A DNA stretch of 64,000 bases from Nocardioides sp. 1609 (lineage in GTDB: Bacteria; Actinomycetota; Actinomycetes; Propionibacteriales; Nocardioidaceae). Made by a program: the position numbers and the translations under genes. This document shows, in pieces, positions 61,844 through 64,000 of the stretch. The notes under the pieces are model-generated. The model saw nothing but the letters and a program-made list of their open reading frames with translations. It was not told where the DNA came from and did not search any database. Location of the stretch: assembly GCF_004522105.1 (NCBI RefSeq), contig NZ_SPUJ01000006.1:1-64000 (forward strand), in the 5' to 3' direction. The number at the start of each line of letters is the position of its first letter. Positions within the stretch are counted from its first letter, which is position 1.

Positions 61844-62197
61844 TCAGAGAGGGAGGCCTCGGCGAGTCGCGGCGTCCCTGGCGTCTCGAGGGGCCGGACG
61901 TAGGAGGCGGCGCAGGTAGAGCCCAAGAGGCACCCCTAGTAGCGCCATGGCCAGAACCGCGAACCGGGTGGGGTCGGGACTGTCGACGTGCTCGGTGCCG
62001 TTCACGTTCCAACGGCAAGTCGTGCCTGGCGGAAGCCAGCTCCTGTCAGCGGAGCCCCACTGCGACGACGCTTGACCCAGGTCGCACATCAGCATCGCGT
62101 CGTTGCCGAGCGCGAGCCACAGCACGACGAGGGCGGTGGAGAGTCCTGCCAGGGTGAACGAGGCGGCGACCAGCCACCGGCCGGGGTAGCCAGACAT
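61844..62197 (-). CDS. Small two-span membrane protein
   Basis: A 117-residue protein with spans near residues 9-29 (VAASFTLAGLSTALVVLWLAL) and 80-97 (FAVLAMALLGVPLGLYL). An extracytoplasmic loop between them contains two Cys (MCDLGQ and TTCRWNVNG), and the tail is basic. No family was recognised. It is enclosed by repeat copies at both ends. Confidence 0.6.
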   Translation of the reverse strand: MSGYPGRWLVAASFTLAGLSTALVVLWLALGNDAMLMCDLGQASSQWGSADRSWLPPGTTCRWNVNGTEHVDSPDPTRFAVLAMALLGVPLGLYLRRLLRPAPRDARDAATRRGLPL

Positions 62198-62235
62198 GCC
62201 GGAACCGTACGTGACTGCCCCGGACGACCGCTCTT

Positions 62236-62350
62236 GCCGCGCGCCGGGCTCCACCCGACCATGCCGCGCGCCGGGCTCCACCCGACCATGCCGCCCAGCG
62301 GGCTCCGCCCGACCATGCCGCGCGGTGCACGCTCATGCCGAGAGTCGGGC
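62236..62350. repeat. Dispersed-repeat copy F with a 27-bp tandem array
   Basis: Three 27-bp units of the form GCCG(C)...GGGCTCC(A/G)CCCGACCAT start at 62236, 62263 and 62290. They lead into a full family copy with inverted ends GCCCGAC (62307-62313) and GTCGGGC (62344-62350). The copy ends 32 bp before the lipoprotein gene. Confidence 0.82.
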
Positions 62351-62382
62351 GTCCTGCTCGTTGGGCTGCTTCACTGTCGTCC

Positions 62383-62826
62383 ATGGAACCGGGCGTGTCC
62401 GTGCCGCGTTTATCCGGCATCAAGTACGTCGGTCGAGTTGCCGTGACTGTCACTGGTCTGGTCGTCGCGGGGTGCGGTACAGACAAGCCTGACTCGACGG
62501 AGTCTGCCGCGCTGGCCGAGCACGTCGGCACCTATCAGGCCTTCGGCGAGGGTGGCAACGGCGCGCTCCTGGAAGGGACCGTGCGGGTCGTTGACGGCTG
62601 CCTCACCGTGGTGAGGGGCGACGGGGAGGCGTATCTGCCGTTCTTCCCGGACGACGAGGTGCGGTGGAACGGTGGGCGCCTCGATTACCTGGGCGAGACT
62701 TTCGGTGACGGTGACGCCATCGCTCTGGGAGGCGGCGTATCCGGCATCGTAGAGGGGGCGACGGTTCCAGAGAACTGTGATGTGAAGCCGCGTCTGACTC
62801 CATGGACGGTTGCACAGGAAGACTGA
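62383..62826 (+). CDS. Orphan lipoprotein 3
   Basis: A 147-residue protein with a signal peptide and lipobox (VTVTGLVVAGCG). The mature part (GTYQAFGEGGNGALLEGTVRVVDGCLTVVRGDGEAYLPFFPDDEVRW) has a strand-rich fold with two Cys. No named family was recognised. It is flanked on both sides by dispersed repeats, the same arrangement as orphan lipoproteins 1 and 2, with which it shares no obvious homology. Confidence 0.62.
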   Translation: MEPGVSVPRLSGIKYVGRVAVTVTGLVVAGCGTDKPDSTESAALAEHVGTYQAFGEGGNGALLEGTVRVVDGCLTVVRGDGEAYLPFFPDDEVRWNGGRLDYLGETFGDGDAIALGGGVSGIVEGATVPENCDVKPRLTPWTVAQED

Positions 62827-62831
62827 AGCGT

Positions 62832-62903
62832 CCGATCACGCCGCGCTGCGGGCACCGCCCGACCATGCCGCGCACAGTGCGCGCACGTGCCGATCTCAGG
62901 GCG
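62832..62903. repeat. Dispersed-repeat family, copy G
   Basis: GCGGGCACCGCCCGACCATGCCGCG, then AGTGCGCGCACGTGCCGA and CAGGGCG follow the lipoprotein stop by a few bases. The rest of the interval to 63043 shows nothing further. Confidence 0.7.
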
Positions 62904-63043
62904 CTCCTGAGACGCGTCTTTCCGCCGCGTGTGGGACAGGTCGCGCGCCCGATCTTGATGAGAGTCGAGCAGCAGGCGGTACGTGCGTCAGCCCGCGATC
63001 AGCGGCGGCACGATGAGGCCGGGCCGGCTCGTGCCGGTGCTGG

Positions 63044-63472
63044 TCAGTCGCGTGCGCGCGGTGGGACGCCGAGCTGGCGCGCGAGGTCGCCTACTCGGGC
63101 GCTGATGTCGTCGCGGATCAGGCGCATCCGCTCGAGACCCTCGATGCCGCGCTCGGAGGGTTCGTCGGTGTCCCAGCTCTCGACGCGGTTGTCGATCGGA
63201 TCGACTCGGGCCTCCCGGCCCAAGGTCACCACGAGGTCGGCTGCCCGCACCAGGTCCGGTGTTGCCTCCTTCGGGACCTGCCGGGTGATGTCGATCCCGA
63301 CCTCGGCGAGGACCTCAGCGGAGAGACCGTTGACCGACTCCCCGGGCCTGGTGCCAGCCGAGTCCACGGTCATCGCGTCGCCGACGAGCTCACGCATCAG
63401 GCCGGCGGCCATCTGGGACTTGCCGCCGTTCTTGACGCAGACGAAGAGGACCGAGGGCTTCGAACCGGTCAC
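63044..63472 (-). CDS. LMW phosphatase/arsenate reductase-like protein with altered P-loop
   Basis: A 142-residue protein of the low-molecular-weight phosphatase/ArsC fold: PSVLFVCVKNGGKSQMAAGLMREL at the N-terminus and WDTDEPSERG near the C-terminus. The catalytic loop reads CVKNGGKS, so the invariant Arg of CX5R is Lys. The family may be active as a mycothiol- or thiol-linked arsenate reductase, or have reduced activity. GTG 63472 overlaps the stop of the small upstream gene. It is the last gene of the operon. Confidence 0.8.
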   Translation of the reverse strand: MTGSKPSVLFVCVKNGGKSQMAAGLMRELVGDAMTVDSAGTRPGESVNGLSAEVLAEVGIDITRQVPKEATPDLVRAADLVVTLGREARVDPIDNRVESWDTDEPSERGIEGLERMRLIRDDISARVGDLARQLGVPPRARD

Positions 63473-63612
63473 AGCCGGGCCACCCGGTCGGCGCGCTCCC
63501 GGGCCTCGGCGCCGGTGTGGGCGACGTGGTCGCGGGGCTGGGTGTCGGTCGCGGGGTGTGCCTCCGGGGCGGTGGTGTCCATGACGTCGCCCGGGGTCAG
63601 TTCGGCGGTCAC
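63469..63612 (-). CDS. Very small hydrophilic protein in arsenate-reductase operon
   Basis: A possible 47-residue protein from GTG 63612 (or ATG 63583, MDTTAPEAHPATD) to a stop overlapping the next start. It overlaps both neighbours by four bases, the translational-coupling pattern typical of real operon genes. Composition is Ala/Thr/Arg/His-rich with no motif. It may be a remnant or a linker peptide. Confidence 0.45.
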   Translation of the reverse strand: MTAELTPGDVMDTTAPEAHPATDTQPRDHVAHTGAEARERADRVARL

Positions 63613-64000
63613 GCGGCGGTGAGCACGGACGGCGGCAGCGCACGGCCGGGGGTGAGCTCGGCGACCAGGCCGCGGACGCGCTCGTCGAGGTCGGCGACGA
63701 TGCGGCGCACGGTCGCGTCGTCCTGGCCCTTGGGGTCCTCCACGGGCCAGTCGACGTAGCGGACCCCGGGCACGTAGGGGCACTCCTCGCCGCAGCCGAG
63801 GGTGATGGCCATGTCGCTGGCCGCGATCATGTCGCGGGTCAGGGCCTTGGGGGTCTCGCGTGAGGTGTCGAGCCCGAGCTCCTCGAGCACGCGGGCGACC
63901 TCGGGGTGGATGTGGTCGCCGGGCTCGGTGCCGGCCGACAGCGCGGTGATGGCGTCGCCGGCGTAGTGCTCCGTGAGCAGGCGGGAGATGACCGACCGGC
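63609..64000 (-). CDS. arsC: Arsenate reductase ArsC-like, 5' end outside window
   Basis: At least 130 residues are visible: SVISRLLTEHYAGDAITALSAGTEPGDHIHPEVARVLEELG, MIAASDMAITLGCGEECPYVPGVRYVDWPVEDP and VRRIVADLDERVRGLVAEL. This is the C-terminal bulk of a thioredoxin/mycothiol-linked arsenate reductase (LMW-PTP fold). The GCGEECP segment supplies the downstream redox Cys. The N-terminal catalytic CX5R loop lies beyond the window. It overlaps the small gene at its 3' end. Confidence 0.85.
   Translation of the reverse strand, partial: RSVISRLLTEHYAGDAITALSAGTEPGDHIHPEVARVLEELGLDTSRETPKALTRDMIAASDMAITLGCGEECPYVPGVRYVDWPVEDPKGQDDATVRRIVADLDERVRGLVAELTPGRALPPSVLTAA

Noticed and set aside
62089..62316. 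Minus-strand ORF with repeated MVGWSPARG phrases
   Set aside because: It is produced by the 27-bp tandem repeat and lies across the start of a better-supported membrane protein.
53794..62903. Classical integron with attC sites
   Set aside because: No integrase is present, and the repeats lack the GTTRRRY/RYYYAAC cores. Only the cassette-like placement is retained as a finding.

Overview
The window is very GC-rich, with dense overlapping ATGA/GTGA gene junctions, many GTG starts, mycobacterial-type SOS boxes and a SARP regulator. This points to a high-GC actinobacterium. A Nocardioides-like organism is my inference from gene style, not from a marker gene. No rRNA, tRNA, CRISPR array, integrase or transposase was recognised.

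Layout. 1-10.8 kb: the 3' part of a repetitive LPXTG-type surface protein, then housekeeping or accessory genes (PAP2 phosphatase, alpha/beta hydrolase, NAD(P)-binding protein, PPOX-type flavoprotein, MFS exporter, small proteins, M20 amidohydrolase). 10.8-29.8 kb: a ribosomally synthesised peptide (RiPP) locus of the thiazole/oxazole (TOMM) and thiopeptide-like type. A 54-codon precursor gene, too short for routine ORF calling, lies at 10922-11086 (+). It faces a leftward operon encoding two YcaO cyclodehydratases, an ocin-ThiF-like partner, a tandem-domain SagB-type azoline dehydrogenase, a split LanB-like dehydratase, an M50 metalloprotease, an ABC exporter, a SARP regulator and a LuxR-type regulator. 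29.5-34.9 kb: a small secreted Cys-ending peptide, a LOV-SpoIIE photoreceptor phosphatase, a triple palindrome, a lipoprotein and a second MFS exporter. 34.9-43.0 kb: a cellobiose/cello-oligosaccharide uptake operon (cebEFG-bglC-cebR-msiK-like plus an oxidoreductase) with two CebR-type operators. 43.0-53.8 kb: an FHA protein, a CopC-like protein, an ECF sigma/anti-sigma/fasciclin set, an SBF/ACR3-like transporter, an aldose epimerase and a three-gene redox operon. 53.8-62.9 kb: an accessory region of lower GC with orphan lipoproteins, a glutamine amidotransferase, an HNH protein, an acetyltransferase and a glycosyltransferase, punctuated by copies of a roughly 47-bp dispersed repeat. 63.0-64.0 kb: an arsenate reductase/LMW-phosphatase operon running off the end.

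How the parts fit. In the RiPP locus the precursor leader should recruit the ThiF-like/YcaO machinery. Cys/Ser/Thr in the core would be cyclised to azolines and oxidised by the SagB homologue. Remaining Ser/Thr could be dehydrated by the split glutamyl-transfer/elimination pair. The M50 protease and ABC exporter are candidates for leader removal and export. The core consists only of Cys, Ser and Thr plus a terminal Ala, and only one C-type small dehydratase protein is present. The product is therefore probably a heavily heterocyclised or dehydrated peptide whose final architecture (linear or pyridine-macrocyclic) cannot be settled from sequence. This locus is the best candidate for an undescribed system here. 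The repeat-punctuated accessory region is the second.
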